From positions 186,001 to 250,000 of the forward strand of contig JARKPO010000005.1 in assembly GCA_029975215.1 (NCBI GenBank): 64,000 nucleotides of DNA, read 5' to 3'. The DNA is from Levilinea sp. Lineage in GTDB: Bacteria; Chloroflexota; Anaerolineae; Anaerolineales; Anaerolineaceae. Below the pieces are notes generated by a model. It was given only the letters and a program-made list of their open reading frames with translations, searched no databases and had not been told where the DNA came from. Of this stretch, positions 1 to 8,295 are shown one piece after another. Every line of letters begins with the position of its first letter. Within the stretch, counting starts at the first letter, position 1. Made by a program: the position numbers and the translations under genes.

Positions 1-1
1 G

Positions 2-199
2 GTGGAAGACCAAGGTAATCAACAAGAAGGAATGAAAACTGCGTGTGGCGGTGTCATCCGTAATCCAGAGCGTTTCCCATCGGCAATTTATCAAAGTGTC
101 CGAGTGTATTTTTGCAACATGGCATGCCTGAGAGTTTACGAGCAAGCACCGGATGCTTTCATGCGAGGGGAAGTAGAGCACCCACCCGAAGAGGATTGA
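2..199 (+). CDS. YHS-domain-like small protein
   Basis: This short protein of 65 residues carries the layout of a YHS/TRASH-type metal-binding domain: CGG near the N terminus, then a stretch ending YFCNMACLRVYEQAP, which matches the usual FCxxxCxxxF pattern with a Cys pair spaced for zinc or copper. Members of this family occur as stand-alone metallochaperones or fused to metal-transporting ATPases. The reading frame opens with GTG two bases into the window, so the gene may begin upstream and only its end may be visible. Its neighbours on the other strand are metal-response genes, which agrees with a metal role. The domain call is fairly safe; the substrate metal is not known. Confidence 0.6.
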   Translation: MEDQGNQQEGMKTACGGVIRNPERFPSAIYQSVRVYFCNMACLRVYEQAPDAFMRGEVEHPPEED

Positions 200-232
200 G
201 GCTGTGGAATCGAGTGAACCATAAGCGGAGTC

Positions 233-270
233 AAAAAATCGCAGCCTCAGTTGTAATCAAGAGGCTGCGA
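233..270. terminator. Bidirectional Rho-independent terminator
   Basis: A perfect 10-bp stem (TCGCAGCCTC at 239-248 pairing with GAGGCTGCGA at 261-270) lies between two convergent genes. On the minus strand it is followed by a run of six T (233-238), so it is a good terminator for the SHOCT genes. On the plus strand the tail is weaker, but the hairpin still follows the YHS gene. Confidence 0.8.
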
Positions 271-291
271 CGATTTGTTCGCGGCACCGTT

Positions 292-510
292 CTATTGAAT
301 GTCTTTCTGCATTTGTAGGAATTGTTCCTGCGTGATCTCACCTCTGGCGTATCGCTGTTCAATAATTTCTAAGGCTGAAAGAGGAGCATTCGCATGGTTG
401 TTGCCAACGGATTGCTTCGATTGAAACAGGCCTCGTACCACTAACACGGCCAGAACGATCAGAACGACCCAGAATAAGAACATGCCACCCAGCATTCCAA
501 ATCCCATCAT
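292..510 (-). CDS. SHOCT-domain small membrane protein
   Basis: This 72-residue protein has an N-terminal MMGFGM stretch, one hydrophobic helix (about residues 9-27) and a C-terminal SHOCT motif (ALEIIEQRYARGEITQEQF). The SHOCT domain is a short bihelical segment usually found at protein ends; its biochemical role is unclear. The gene follows another SHOCT gene by 12 bp and is the last gene of a minus-strand operon with a two-component system, ending in the hairpin at 233-270. The Met-rich N terminus resembles that of its neighbour and of the PepSY-like protein upstream, so a link to copper or silver stress is plausible but inferred. Confidence 0.8.
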   Translation of the reverse strand: MMGFGMLGGMFLFWVVLIVLAVLVVRGLFQSKQSVGNNHANAPLSALEIIEQRYARGEITQEQFLQMQKDIQ

Positions 511-522
511 GACACACCTACC

Positions 523-777
523 TTAGCGGCTCAGATCCGACAAAATCTGCTGGTATTCTTCCCGGTTAATTTCGCCCTTGGCGTAGCGAGCCTGGGCAAT
601 ATCGCGGGCCGACTGCCCGGTCAAATTTTGGGAACCGGGCTGAGCATTGTTCCCGCTCATCCGGCGAACCGCCCACACAACCAGTAATACCAGGCCAATG
701 ATTACAGCAATAGTAATCACCAGACCCAGGATCATTCCGATCCAACCCATACCACCGTATCCAAAATTACCCATCAT
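523..777 (-). CDS. SHOCT-domain small membrane protein
   Basis: This 84-residue protein has a Gly/Met-rich start (MMGNFGYGGMGWIGM), one transmembrane helix and a C-terminal SHOCT motif (ARDIAQARYAKGEINREEY). The start at 777 is preferred over an in-frame ATG at 879 because AAGGAT lies a few bases upstream and the family normally begins close to the membrane helix. It is a paralogue of the next gene (292-510): both share a Met-rich start, one helix and SHOCT order. It lies downstream of the sensor kinase and probably shares its transcript. Confidence 0.8.
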   Translation of the reverse strand: MMGNFGYGGMGWIGMILGLVITIAVIIGLVLLVVWAVRRMSGNNAQPGSQNLTGQSARDIAQARYAKGEINREEYQQILSDLSR

Positions 778-921
778 AGTGTTCCATCCTTTTTTCGGAT
801 CTAATCCGTTGTTCAAATTGTATTTTCTTGTTCTTACTTTTAAATGATAACTTAGCGGGGTAAAGTTTCTTTGAAGCAAATGTAAAGCTTTGATGAAGAT
901 GTTCGTAAAAGCAAAAATGGA

Positions 922-2067
922 TTATCCAGCCGCCGGGAGCGTAAAATGAAATGAGCTGCCTTTTCCTTCGCCTGCGCTTTCTGCCCAGATGCGACCATGG
1001 TGCGCTTTGACTAGCGCTTGCGCAATGGTCAATCCAATCCCGCTTCCCCCGCTGGCGCGCGTCCTGGATTTATCCGTGCGGTAAAAGCGGTTGAAAATGA
1101 AGGGCAGATGATCCGGAGCGATGCCGATGCCGGTATCCGAAACGGAAATGAGAATTTCGGATTTGTCCCTGGCAGCTCGGATTGATACCTTTCCACCACT
1201 CGGCGTATATTGCAGTGCGTTTCCGACCAAATTCGTCAGCACTTGAAGAATTCGATCTTTATCAACCATGATATTCGGGAGATGTGGTTCCACTTGCGTT
1301 TCAAGCTGGATGCCTTTGTCCTCAAACTGATGCCCAAGATTTCCCTTGATGGTTTCGATGAGGCCAGGAAGTGAGACGGATACGGGCTTTAGTTGGAATG
1401 CGCCAGCTTCCACCCGGCTGAGCTCCTGCAAATCGTTCACCAGACGCTGCAGGCGATCGATTTCTGTGTGGACTTGCTGGTAGGTTTCCGGTTCTGCCGG
1501 CAGAACTCCGTCCATCAACCCTTCCATGTAGCCTTTGATTGCTGCAAGGGGAGTGCGCAGTTCGTGGGTTACATCGCCAATCAACTGCCGGCGCATGGTT
1601 TCTGTCTTTTCGAGCTTGTCCGCCATCTGATTGAAACTCAATGCCAATTGGTCCAGTTCATCCAACTGATTGGACCGCACGCCTCTCGAGACTGTGAGCC
1701 TTTCTTCGTATTCCCCTTCCGCGATGCGGTGGCTAAGCTTCATCATCCGTTGTACCGGGGTGACGACCTGGCGGCTGACGAGGAAACTGGCAACCACCGC
1801 CGCAATCAGCGCTGCGATCGCAGCCATAGAAAGTGCCTCAGTGACCGATGCCGTATAGTTAGTAAATAATTCAACCTCCATCGGTTGAGCATTTCCCATC
1901 ATATCCCCGCCGGACATCATTGCACTCATTCCTGCCATATGCCGGTCGAAGGCTGCTGGAACGGATAAACTGGTGGCGGTGGCCAGAACCACGACGCCGA
2001 CCAGAACGACCAGCACATAAGAGAGGAATACTTTCCAGGCGAGATGTGTGCGTAGAAGTCTCATCAT
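922..2067 (-). CDS. Sensor histidine kinase with Met-rich extracytoplasmic loop
   Basis: This is a membrane histidine kinase of 381 residues that should phosphorylate the response regulator encoded 8 bp upstream. Visible parts in order are a first transmembrane helix (about 12-32), an outer loop (33-75), a second helix (76-98), a HAMP linker, a HisKA domain with the phospho-acceptor His168 in the motif DVTHELRTPL, and an ATPase domain with N box (NLVGNALQYTP), G1 (DTGIGI) and G2 (GGSGIGL). The outer loop is unusual: within about 16 residues it has five Met plus a His (HMAGMSAMMSGGDMMG), which looks like a soft-metal site. That detail, with the Met-rich protein in the same cluster, suggests Cu(I) or Ag(I) sensing; this is an inference. 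Confidence 0.93.
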   Translation of the reverse strand: MMRLLRTHLAWKVFLSYVLVVLVGVVVLATATSLSVPAAFDRHMAGMSAMMSGGDMMGNAQPMEVELFTNYTASVTEALSMAAIAALIAAVVASFLVSRQVVTPVQRMMKLSHRIAEGEYEERLTVSRGVRSNQLDELDQLALSFNQMADKLEKTETMRRQLIGDVTHELRTPLAAIKGYMEGLMDGVLPAEPETYQQVHTEIDRLQRLVNDLQELSRVEAGAFQLKPVSVSLPGLIETIKGNLGHQFEDKGIQLETQVEPHLPNIMVDKDRILQVLTNLVGNALQYTPSGGKVSIRAARDKSEILISVSDTGIGIAPDHLPFIFNRFYRTDKSRTRASGGSGIGLTIAQALVKAHHGRIWAESAGEGKGSSFHFTLPAAG

Positions 2068-2075
2068 AAATTCAC

Positions 2076-2759
2076 CTACTTGTCTTCGAAGCGATAGCCA
2101 ACCCCACGGATGGTTTCGATAAAGTGGTCATCGCCCAATTTCTGGCGGATGTGGCCGATATGAACATCAACCACTCGGGTATCGCCGAAATAATCATATC
2201 CCCAGGCTTTTTCCAACAACTGTTCCCGGCTCAACACCATGCTGTGATGCTGGGCAAGCACAATCAACAGATCAAACTCTACCGCTGTCAGTTCAATCAG
2301 ACGCTCCCCCACCCATACTCGTCGCGCGGAGAGGTCAATTCGCAAGTGGGCGAATTTGAGTATGGCAGGTTCGCTTACCGTGGCAGAGGGGCTTTGCATG
2401 CGCCGCAAGGCCGCCTTGATTCGGGCGATTAACTCGCGCGGGCTGAAAGGTTTGGTCAGGTAATCATCCGCGCCGACAGAAAGGCCGACGATTTTGTCAG
2501 TTTCCTCTGAGCGGGCCGTCAGCATGATTACATAGATATTCGACTCGCGGCGCAGGTTGGCCAGAAGCTCGATCCCATCCATGCCGGGAAGCATCACGTC
2601 CAGTACGATGATGTCCGGCTTGAAAGAGCGAGCGGCGGTCAGCCCAGCCGGCCCGTCCATCGCCGACTGGAATTCATAGCCCTCTGCTTTCAAATACGCA
2701 GTTACGACATTGTGGATCGAGGGTTCATCATCAATCACGAGTATCTTTGCTGCTGGCAC
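2076..2759 (-). CDS. OmpR/PhoB-family response regulator
   Basis: This two-domain regulator has a receiver domain with the acidic pair Asp10-Asp11, phospho-acceptor Asp54 (VLDVMLPGMDG) and the conserved Thr and Lys (LTAR, TKPF), followed by a winged-helix DNA-binding domain ending VRGVGYRFE. I chose a GTG start at 2759 because GGAAGGAATC lies directly upstream; an in-frame ATG at 2804 would add 15 residues that are not typical of the family. The kinase starts 8 bp downstream. Target genes are probably the PepSY-like gene and the SHOCT genes around it, but no direct-repeat operator was identified. Confidence 0.93.
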   Translation of the reverse strand: MPAAKILVIDDEPSIHNVVTAYLKAEGYEFQSAMDGPAGLTAARSFKPDIIVLDVMLPGMDGIELLANLRRESNIYVIMLTARSEETDKIVGLSVGADDYLTKPFSPRELIARIKAALRRMQSPSATVSEPAILKFAHLRIDLSARRVWVGERLIELTAVEFDLLIVLAQHHSMVLSREQLLEKAWGYDYFGDTRVVDVHIGHIRQKLGDDHFIETIRGVGYRFEDK

Positions 2760-2805
2760 TTTCGATTCCTTCCGAATAGGTTTGCTTATCCATTTTACAT
2801 ACAAA

Positions 2806-2833
2806 CAGGGACCGGCGGAACGGCCGATCCCTG
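2806..2833 (-). terminator. Hairpin between PepSY-like gene and regulator
   Basis: An imperfect stem (CAGGGA plus CGGC paired with GCCG and TCCCTG) closes over the loop GGAAC. On the minus strand it is followed by TTTGT, so it probably limits read-through from the Met-rich gene into the two-component operon. Confidence 0.5.
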
Positions 2834-2855
2834 AAGTTGGGCAAGATGGATGTGA

Positions 2856-3683
2856 TTACTCAAACATTTCAATAAAAGTTCCGTGCCAGGTGTGCAGGAA
2901 GACCTGCCCGCTGAAGCCGTTTATGCTGAGCATCCCAGTCGGCTGACCATCCTTCAGGATATCGATAGTGTAGTAGCCATAGAACGGGTCGGCATCGTCG
3001 GCAGTGTTATAGCCAGGATACTGCTGATCCAGGTACTGCTGTGCAGCCTGAAGCGCTTGTTCCGGGGTTACCGTCATGTTTGAAGAAACAGAACCGGGAT
3101 TGGTGTTATTACCGCCCATCATTCCACGACCACCCATCATACCGCCGCTTCCCATCATGCCGTTTCCGCTCATGTGACCGTATTTCAGGTTCCACATCAT
3201 ATTGGGACCAAATTCAGGGAAAACAGACAAGTTGGAGGGGTCAACCAGTAATTCCATCGCGCCGATACCGGTGCCCTTTTCGGTGATGCGGGCATAGGCG
3301 TTGTTATCGAAGATCATGATTTCTTTTAGCTCAAGATCTGAATTGTTCAGGCCTTTCAAATAGCTTTCCACGGCCTGTTTGGCCTGATCAATCGTGAGCG
3401 GAGTCGTGTTGGTCGCGCTACCATTGGCATACCCACCCATCATTCCGTTGCCCCCCATCATGTTGTACCCGTTACCCATCATTCCGTTGCTACCCATCAT
3501 GTTCTGGCTATTCCCCATCATCGAATAGCTTTGGTTGGTGAAATTCCGACCCATCATAGTGAAGGGGCCAAAATTGGTCGACCCTAAATTCGCACGCCCC
3601 ACGACCAGGCCGGCCCCAAAGACTAATGCACTCAGGACGATGCCTGCAATAATCACTAACGCGATACCGAACGATTTGTTCAT
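2856..3683 (-). CDS. Met/Gly/Asn-rich exported protein with PepSY-like segments
   Basis: This protein of 275 residues begins with a hydrophobic anchor or signal (about residues 5-26), then a low-complexity stretch with many copies of MMG separated by Asn, Ser and Gly, two segments that read like PepSY domains (LTIDQAKQAVESYLKG and VTPEQALQAAQQYLDQQ, each followed by a beta-rich part), and a second MMG-rich linker between them. Met-rich tracts of this type bind Cu(I) or Ag(I) in other exported proteins, while PepSY domains are mostly associated with inhibition or chaperoning outside the membrane. The start at 3683 has AGGAG nine bases upstream. It sits just upstream of a two-component system whose kinase has a similar Met-rich loop. 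Confidence 0.75.
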   Translation of the reverse strand: MNKSFGIALVIIAGIVLSALVFGAGLVVGRANLGSTNFGPFTMMGRNFTNQSYSMMGNSQNMMGSNGMMGNGYNMMGGNGMMGGYANGSATNTTPLTIDQAKQAVESYLKGLNNSDLELKEIMIFDNNAYARITEKGTGIGAMELLVDPSNLSVFPEFGPNMMWNLKYGHMSGNGMMGSGGMMGGRGMMGGNNTNPGSVSSNMTVTPEQALQAAQQYLDQQYPGYNTADDADPFYGYYTIDILKDGQPTGMLSINGFSGQVFLHTWHGTFIEMFE

Positions 3684-3797
3684 CAGTAATTTCTCCTGTT
3701 CCAATTGATTTCAAACTTTCATCCTCAGTTTACTGGCCGAGGGTAAAGTCACCGTGAAGCATTTCTAAAGCTTTTGTAAAGATATAGCCGGTTTAAA

Positions 3798-3840
3798 ACA
3801 AAAATGTGGTTCAACAAGTCTATCGACATGAGTGAACCAC
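3798..3840 (-). terminator. Rho-independent terminator after the HMA gene
   Basis: A perfect 8-bp stem, GTGGTTCA (3806-3813) with TGAACCAC (3833-3840), is followed on the minus strand by ATTTTTGTTTT. It lies 48 bp past the stop of the HMA-domain gene and should end its transcript. Confidence 0.7.
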
Positions 3841-3888
3841 ATCCTGCTTTTCTTAGGAGCCTTGGAGGAAGAGAGGCAACGAATACCG

Positions 3889-4185
3889 TTATCCAATCAC
3901 TACTGCGGAGTAACTGTGAATGCCATCACTACCTGCTCTTGAGACGATTTCCATGAAATTGGTCGGGCGGATCAGGTCAGGGTTATATGAAACCTCTGCC
4001 AGTCCATCAATGTGATCGACCAACGCGTCGATCACCCCCAAGGAGCCAATCAACGCATTCCTTACCCGATTAGCACAATTAGGGCAGTTTAAACCAGAGA
4101 TAACCAGGTAGGCTCGCAGAGTTTTTGCGTTTTCCTCATCAGAGCTTATCTTTTGGACCGGGGTAACATGGCAGTGATCTTCCAT
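3889..4185 (-). CDS. Heavy-metal-associated (HMA) domain protein
   Basis: This 98-residue protein has an HMA-like ferredoxin fold pattern: a first strand YLVISGL, a metal loop NCPNCANRV with the CxxC pair, a helix NALIGSLGVIDALVD, and a third strand AEVSYNPDLI. Stand-alone proteins of this kind are copper chaperones (CopZ type), delivering the ion to ATPases or regulators. The N terminus has an extra His/Cys pair (DHCHV), which is uncommon. AAAGGA lies upstream of the ATG at 4185. It is transcribed away from the plus-strand redox cluster, and an inverted repeat occupies the space between them. Confidence 0.78.
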   Translation of the reverse strand: MEDHCHVTPVQKISSDEENAKTLRAYLVISGLNCPNCANRVRNALIGSLGVIDALVDHIDGLAEVSYNPDLIRPTNFMEIVSRAGSDGIHSYSAVVIG

Positions 4186-4214
4186 TGTTTATATCCTTTC
4201 ATAATAAACGATCC

Positions 4215-4256
4215 AAGAGCGCCACCCATATTTCCCGAAGATGAAATGGCGCTCTT
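4215..4256. repeat. Inverted repeat in the divergent intergenic region
   Basis: AAGAGCGCCA (4215-4224) and TGGCGCTCTT (4247-4256) form a perfect 10-bp dyad with a 22-base loop in the 221-bp gap between the HMA gene (minus) and the membrane-protein gene (plus). A short T run follows on the plus strand. It could be an operator for a metal-responsive regulator or a terminator; the sequence alone does not decide. I see no convincing gene in the rest of this gap. Confidence 0.5.
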
Positions 4257-4406
4257 TTCACGTAGGAGGAGAAGAATAAACAAATCATACCGGGATGGAA
4301 AGACGATCAACAGCGCTTTCTCGCCCAGCAACAGATAGGCTTTATTGCTTAGCCAGATTCGGGCAACTCGGCGCATGACAACCATATCTGGACTTCGTAT
4401 CATTTT

Positions 4407-4979
4407 ATGAAATTGTTTCTATCGTTATTCGAGTATGAAATGGAAAACACCTTGACCTTCAAACAAAAAAAGATCCTTCTGCCCATAGGAGCTGGATTAA
4501 TCGGAGCAGTCCTGCTTATAGCACTCTACTTTGGGATTGTGTCCTGGGCCGAGAGCCCGGCTCACGCTGCTGAGTTTTTCTGGCAGGATCGTTGGATTGT
4601 GTTTCCCATCATCATCGGATTTGGGGTGCAGGCTGCCTTATATACCATTTTGAAATTAAGACTGTATTTGCCGGTTACAAAGATAGGACCAGATGGATTG
4701 TCCCGCTTTCCAGCCACAGGAACCAGTATGGGCGCCAGCGGAACCACCTCGACTGTGGCGATGGTAGCTTGTTGCGTACACCATGTTACGGATGTACTAC
4801 CGATCCTGGGATTGACCGCAGCGGCTACTTTCCTGGCAAAATACCGCCTGCTCTTTATGGGGGTGGGCCTGGGCACGACCCTTCTAGGCATCAGCTATAT
4901 GGTCCATCTTATCATTCGCGAAAGGCGAAAAGTAATGCCATTACTATTCGATGCCCTCCTTGCAAAGGAATCATTATGA
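4407..4979 (+). CDS. Polytopic membrane protein with CCxHH motif
   Basis: This protein of 190 residues has about four or five hydrophobic helices (near residues 25-45, 65-85, 105-130, 135-155) and a distinctive in-membrane motif VACCVHHVTDVLPILG. Adjacent Cys and His residues in a membrane helix suggest binding of a metal or heme, but I do not recognise the family and no transport or enzyme function is assigned. There is no clear ribosome site before the ATG at 4407; an in-frame ATG at 4440 is an alternative start. The stop overlaps the ATG of the following lipoprotein gene, so the two are translationally coupled. Confidence 0.75.
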   Translation: MKLFLSLFEYEMENTLTFKQKKILLPIGAGLIGAVLLIALYFGIVSWAESPAHAAEFFWQDRWIVFPIIIGFGVQAALYTILKLRLYLPVTKIGPDGLSRFPATGTSMGASGTTSTVAMVACCVHHVTDVLPILGLTAAATFLAKYRLLFMGVGLGTTLLGISYMVHLIIRERRKVMPLLFDALLAKESL

Positions 4980-5506
4980 AATTTCGTTCAATTGTCGTTA
5001 TCGTTACGATCGCTGCGTTTTTACTCACCGCCTGCACTGGGCAAAACCCATCACAGGCTCCAACGGCTAAACCATCCAGTCAATCCGAGCCGGCCAAGTC
5101 TGAACCAACGACCGTTCCTACTCAAGAAATGGTCGCAACCCAGGAAGTAGAGGTCCCTGCTGATCTTACAAAATCAGACGCGCAGGGTGCTGTGACAATG
5201 GAGATTACACCGACCAATTTAAAAAATCCCGGCGATGCCGTGATCTTTGTGGTCTTAATGGATACCCATTCGGTCGATCTCAGCATGGATCTTGCTCAAC
5301 TCGCTGTTCTTTCCACGGATACCGGAAAAACCGTTCAGGCAACCTTATGGGATGCACCGCGGGGTGGTCACCACGTGGAAGGGAAGCTCTCATTCCCCTC
5401 TACTAAAGATGGATCTGCTTTGCTAGACGGCGCGAAGAGCGTCACAATCACCATCACCAATTTGGACGCCCCGTCGCGTGAGTTTACCTGGTCAGTTTCA
5501 GGATAA
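4976..5506 (+). CDS. Lipoprotein with Pro/Thr/Ser-rich linker
   Basis: This 176-residue protein starts with a lipoprotein signal (positively charged start, hydrophobic core, lipobox LTAC with Cys about residue 17), so it should be anchored on the outer face of the membrane. A Pro/Ser/Thr/Glu linker of about 50 residues follows, then a beta-rich domain of about 110 residues containing MEITPTNL, FVVLMDTHSVDL and the motif GGHHVEGKL. The His pair may bind metal. The frame extends upstream, but the start at 4976 is set by AAAGGA and by the signal peptide. It overlaps the previous gene by 4 bp. Confidence 0.78.
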   Translation: MKFRSIVVIVTIAAFLLTACTGQNPSQAPTAKPSSQSEPAKSEPTTVPTQEMVATQEVEVPADLTKSDAQGAVTMEITPTNLKNPGDAVIFVVLMDTHSVDLSMDLAQLAVLSTDTGKTVQATLWDAPRGGHHVEGKLSFPSTKDGSALLDGAKSVTITITNLDAPSREFTWSVSG

Positions 5507-5518
5507 AAGGAGGAACGA

Positions 5519-5761
5519 ATGTCTAAAAAACATGCACTCATCATGGTCGCCTGCTGCTTGATTGCCCTGGGCGCAGCTGCTGCGGTTTTGCTTTTCAAGG
5601 TTCCATTCAACAACGTCTTTATCATCCTGATGGTCTTGCTCTGCCCGCTGTCCCACCTTTTAATGATGGGCACAATGAAACATGGTGAGCATGAACACCA
5701 TCAGGCTCCTGATAAATCTGCTTTGGCTCTGCCAAAAGAACAGGAAAATATCTACAAATAG
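5519..5761 (+). CDS. DUF2933-like small membrane protein
   Basis: This 80-residue protein has two hydrophobic helices followed by a Met/His-rich tail (HLLMMGTMKHGEHEHH). The arrangement resembles DUF2933 proteins, which are often found near copper-handling genes. The ribosome site AAAAGGAGG is strong, placed 5 bases before the ATG. Its tail may bind a transition metal, which fits the neighbouring metal genes, but there is no direct evidence. The next gene starts immediately after its stop. Confidence 0.72.
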   Translation: MSKKHALIMVACCLIALGAAAAVLLFKVPFNNVFIILMVLLCPLSHLLMMGTMKHGEHEHHQAPDKSALALPKEQENIYK

Positions 5762-6370
5762 ATGAACGGCAAGTCATCCGCCACTACCTCGAAAAAACGG
5801 ACCTTTCCCATCCTCAGCTTTCTGCGGCTATCTGGAAACAAGAAATGGGATTATGTGATCCTGGGGATGGCTGGAATCGTTGTCTTGGCTTTCATATACT
5901 TCGGGATTCTTGGATTGAGCCGCGCCGGTCAGAAGCTCCAATATACTCCCGCAGACGTAGTGTATGGGAAAAAGATCCACGCCGTGCACGGAATGGACAT
6001 CGATCGCAGCCCCCAGGTTCTTGAAACCATTCCTGCGAATCTGAGTGAGGAACCGGTGATCCGCGTCTCTGAGTCCTTCTTTGATTTCGGTGAAGTCAAT
6101 TCTCATATTGTTTTGAGGCGCACATTTGTCATAGCTAACACCGGTCAATCTGCTTTGATCATCGAGCGCGCCTACACAACATGCGGCTGCACTATGGCAG
6201 ATTTCACGGCAACCGAAATTCCACCTGGAAAAGTTGTGTTGATGACCCTGCAATTTGATCCAGGCTTTCATGAGATGCGCGGAACGACGGTGCGTCGTGG
6301 CGTGCTGATCGAGACCAACGATCCTAATCATCCCATTCAGGAAATCTGGGTTCAGGCATCTGTTCGGTGA
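5762..6370 (+). CDS. Membrane-anchored DUF1573 protein
   Basis: This protein has 202 residues. A transmembrane helix spans about residues 36-58; the outer part contains a DUF1573 domain beginning ESFFDFGEVNSH and running through FVIANTGQSALII, TTCGCTMADF and EIPPGKVVLMTLQFDP. DUF1573 domains are Ig-like (ASH/PapD-type) and are often exported. The CGC pair sits at the usual place. Start codon ATG follows the stop of the previous gene directly. The cluster with a TlpA-like protein suggests work on extracytoplasmic thiols or metals, inferred from context only. Confidence 0.8.
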   Translation: MNGKSSATTSKKRTFPILSFLRLSGNKKWDYVILGMAGIVVLAFIYFGILGLSRAGQKLQYTPADVVYGKKIHAVHGMDIDRSPQVLETIPANLSEEPVIRVSESFFDFGEVNSHIVLRRTFVIANTGQSALIIERAYTTCGCTMADFTATEIPPGKVVLMTLQFDPGFHEMRGTTVRRGVLIETNDPNHPIQEIWVQASVR

Positions 6371-6389
6371 ATTTGTAGTAATTTCTCCA

Positions 6390-7484
6390 TTGGAAATTGC
6401 CGTGACAACATCTTCCATAATTTCCCGCCGTGAATTCCTGAAGAAAGCAGCAGGGGGATTGGCTGCAATGGCCATGACCCCTTCCCAAAAATGGCTCTCC
6501 CAGATTTCATTTCCGCAGGAAGAAAGATTGGGTAGGGTAACTGTTGGAATGGCAGAAGTCAAAGTCAAACCTGATGCAGACAGCCTGACGATAGCAAAAG
6601 TCTATGAAGATGCTGTTGTCCCCTGGTTGCGTGAAGTGGTGGGACGCCGGCCCTATCGGAGGAACCAGCGCTGGGTAGAGACTCCTCAGGGATATATCTG
6701 GACACCTTATCTCCAGCCAGTTAGAAATGTACCTAATACGCCGATTAACAAATTGCCCGAAACCAGTCTGGGGCTCGGAATGTGGGCCGAGGTAACCCAA
6801 CCGTATGTCGATCTATCCCTGGCAAACCCACCAGCTCGTTCGCCCTGGTTGAAGGAAGACCAAATCCCTCGTTTATACTACTCCCAGGTCTTTTGGATCG
6901 ACCAGATCAGGAAAGCCGATGATGGTCAGATCTGGTATCGGGTGAACGAGCGTTATGGTTATGGAGATATATTCTGGGCCAGGGCCGAGGCGTTCCGCCC
7001 AATGACCAACGACGAAGTTGCGCCTATTCATCCCGAAGTGGAAAACAAACGGATTGTCGTCAACATTGCCCGTCAGACAATTTCTTGCTTTGAGGGAAAC
7101 GCGGAAGTCCATTTCGCTCTGGTCTCTACTGGGATCCGGTTCGATATGTATGGGAATCGGACCGAGAACTGGGAAACGCCATTAGGTCTGAGACCGATCT
7201 GGCGCAAATTGATTTCGGTCCATATGTCTGGGGGTTCAACTGGTGGCGGGTATGATCTCCCAGGTGTGAGTTGGACGAGTTTATTTGAGGGCAACGGGGT
7301 AGCAATCCATTCCACTTTTTGGCATAACAACTTCGGGGAGGAAATGTCGCATGGATGTGTCAATGCTGCTCCAGAAGATGCCAAATGGATATTTCGGTGG
7401 ACAAATCCGGCCGTTGCGTATGACCCGGGTGATTTAACCGTTGGCATGCCAGGGGGAACCCTGGTGGATGTAGTGGAAAGCTGA
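6390..7484 (+). CDS. Tat-exported L,D-transpeptidase (YkuD family)
   Basis: This 364-residue protein carries a twin-arginine signal (SRREFLKKAAGG) and a C-terminal YkuD catalytic domain with the signature HSTFWHNNF then SHGCVN, which places catalytic Cys at residue 323 and His at 321. Such enzymes form 3-3 cross-links in peptidoglycan or attach proteins to it. The middle part (about 100-200) is a basic, aromatic region that I do not recognise. The frame starts with TTG at 6390; a GTG at 6402 is equally possible and leaves a more typical Tat signal. A Tat signal suggests folding before export, which is not typical of most YkuD proteins. Confidence 0.88.
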   Translation: MEIAVTTSSIISRREFLKKAAGGLAAMAMTPSQKWLSQISFPQEERLGRVTVGMAEVKVKPDADSLTIAKVYEDAVVPWLREVVGRRPYRRNQRWVETPQGYIWTPYLQPVRNVPNTPINKLPETSLGLGMWAEVTQPYVDLSLANPPARSPWLKEDQIPRLYYSQVFWIDQIRKADDGQIWYRVNERYGYGDIFWARAEAFRPMTNDEVAPIHPEVENKRIVVNIARQTISCFEGNAEVHFALVSTGIRFDMYGNRTENWETPLGLRPIWRKLISVHMSGGSTGGGYDLPGVSWTSLFEGNGVAIHSTFWHNNFGEEMSHGCVNAAPEDAKWIFRWTNPAVAYDPGDLTVGMPGGTLVDVVES

Positions 7485-7505
7485 TCAAGAATAGGAAATA
7501 CCGAT

Positions 7506-8078
7506 TTGGAGCCAATGAACAATCCTGTTGTAACCCCAAGTAATGAGCAAAAGTGGCGTTTCCGAATAACAGCGCTTATCGCCTTCGCCTTGTTGACAGC
7601 ACTGCTAGGCCTGGTTGGATGGGGATTGGCTCGAGCTCAACGAGGTCAGGTTCAGAACGGCATGGCACCCGATTTCACGCTGACTACTTTTGATAACCGG
7701 CAGGTATCTCTGAAAGAACTGCGCGGCAAGGTGGTCGTGCTCAATTTCTGGGCTTCCTGGTGCCTGCCGTGTCGATCGGAAGCTGCTTATCTAGAACAAA
7801 CCTGGCGTAAGTATAAAGACCGGGGAGTCGTGTTTATTGGGGTAGATTATGTCGATACAGAACCGAATGCTTTAGCTTATCTCAAGGAATTCGATATCAC
7901 TTATTTCAATGGCCCAGATCTTGGCACCCGTATATCGCAAGCCTACGGGATTAAAGGAGTGCCGGAAACTTTTTATATCGCGAAAAACGGCGAATTGCGT
8001 GGCATAAAAATTGGTCCTCTCGAAGCTCCTGAATTGGATGAAAAAATTGAAGAACTTCTAGCAGAAGGTGAAAAATGA
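7506..8078 (+). CDS. TlpA/ResA-like thiol-disulfide oxidoreductase
   Basis: This 190-residue protein has an N-terminal transmembrane anchor (about 20-44) and a thioredoxin-fold domain facing outside. The active site is [10 protein letters not shown] with Cys86 and Cys89, and the cis-Pro loop is GVPETF. Proteins of this type reduce disulfides during cytochrome c maturation or copper-centre assembly. The frame starts with TTG at 7506; an ATG at 7515 would only remove three residues. It is the last gene of the plus-strand run and is followed by a terminator hairpin. Confidence 0.9.
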   Translation: MEPMNNPVVTPSNEQKWRFRITALIAFALLTALLGLVGWGLARAQRGQVQNGMAPDFTLTTFDNRQVSLKELRGKVVVLNFWASWCLPCRSEAAYLEQTWRKYKDRGVVFIGVDYVDTEPNALAYLKEFDITYFNGPDLGTRISQAYGIKGVPETFYIAKNGELRGIKIGPLEAPELDEKIEELLAEGEK

Positions 8079-8217
8079 GCGCTTGTGCCCAGGTTCAAGT
8101 TTCTCCGAACAAATTTGCGGGGCGATATTTTTATTCGCTGCCGCTTTTTCACTCATAATATTATCGTCGGGTTCGAACATCCAAGTAAAGAATACGGACA
8201 TTTTCCAATACATCATT

Positions 8218-8245
8218 CACGGGACAGCGGTCAGGCTGTCCCGTG
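8218..8245. terminator. Perfect 11-bp hairpin between convergent genes
   Basis: CACGGGACAGC (8218-8228) pairs fully with GCTGTCCCGTG (8235-8245) over a 6-base loop. It lies between the TlpA-like gene (plus) and the methyltransferase gene (minus). There is no strong T run on either side, so termination efficiency is uncertain, but position and stem strength fit a bidirectional terminator. The rest of the gap 8079-8295 shows nothing else I can support. Confidence 0.65.
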
Positions 8246-8295
8246 ATTCTAATTCTTGCATCCGAATGAACCTGCCAGGAAGGGAACCAAGATTA

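Noticed and set aside
4146..4403. Minus-strand frame of 85 codons in the divergent gap
   Set aside because: It overlaps the HMA gene start and the inverted repeat, with no ribosome site; composition is not protein-like.
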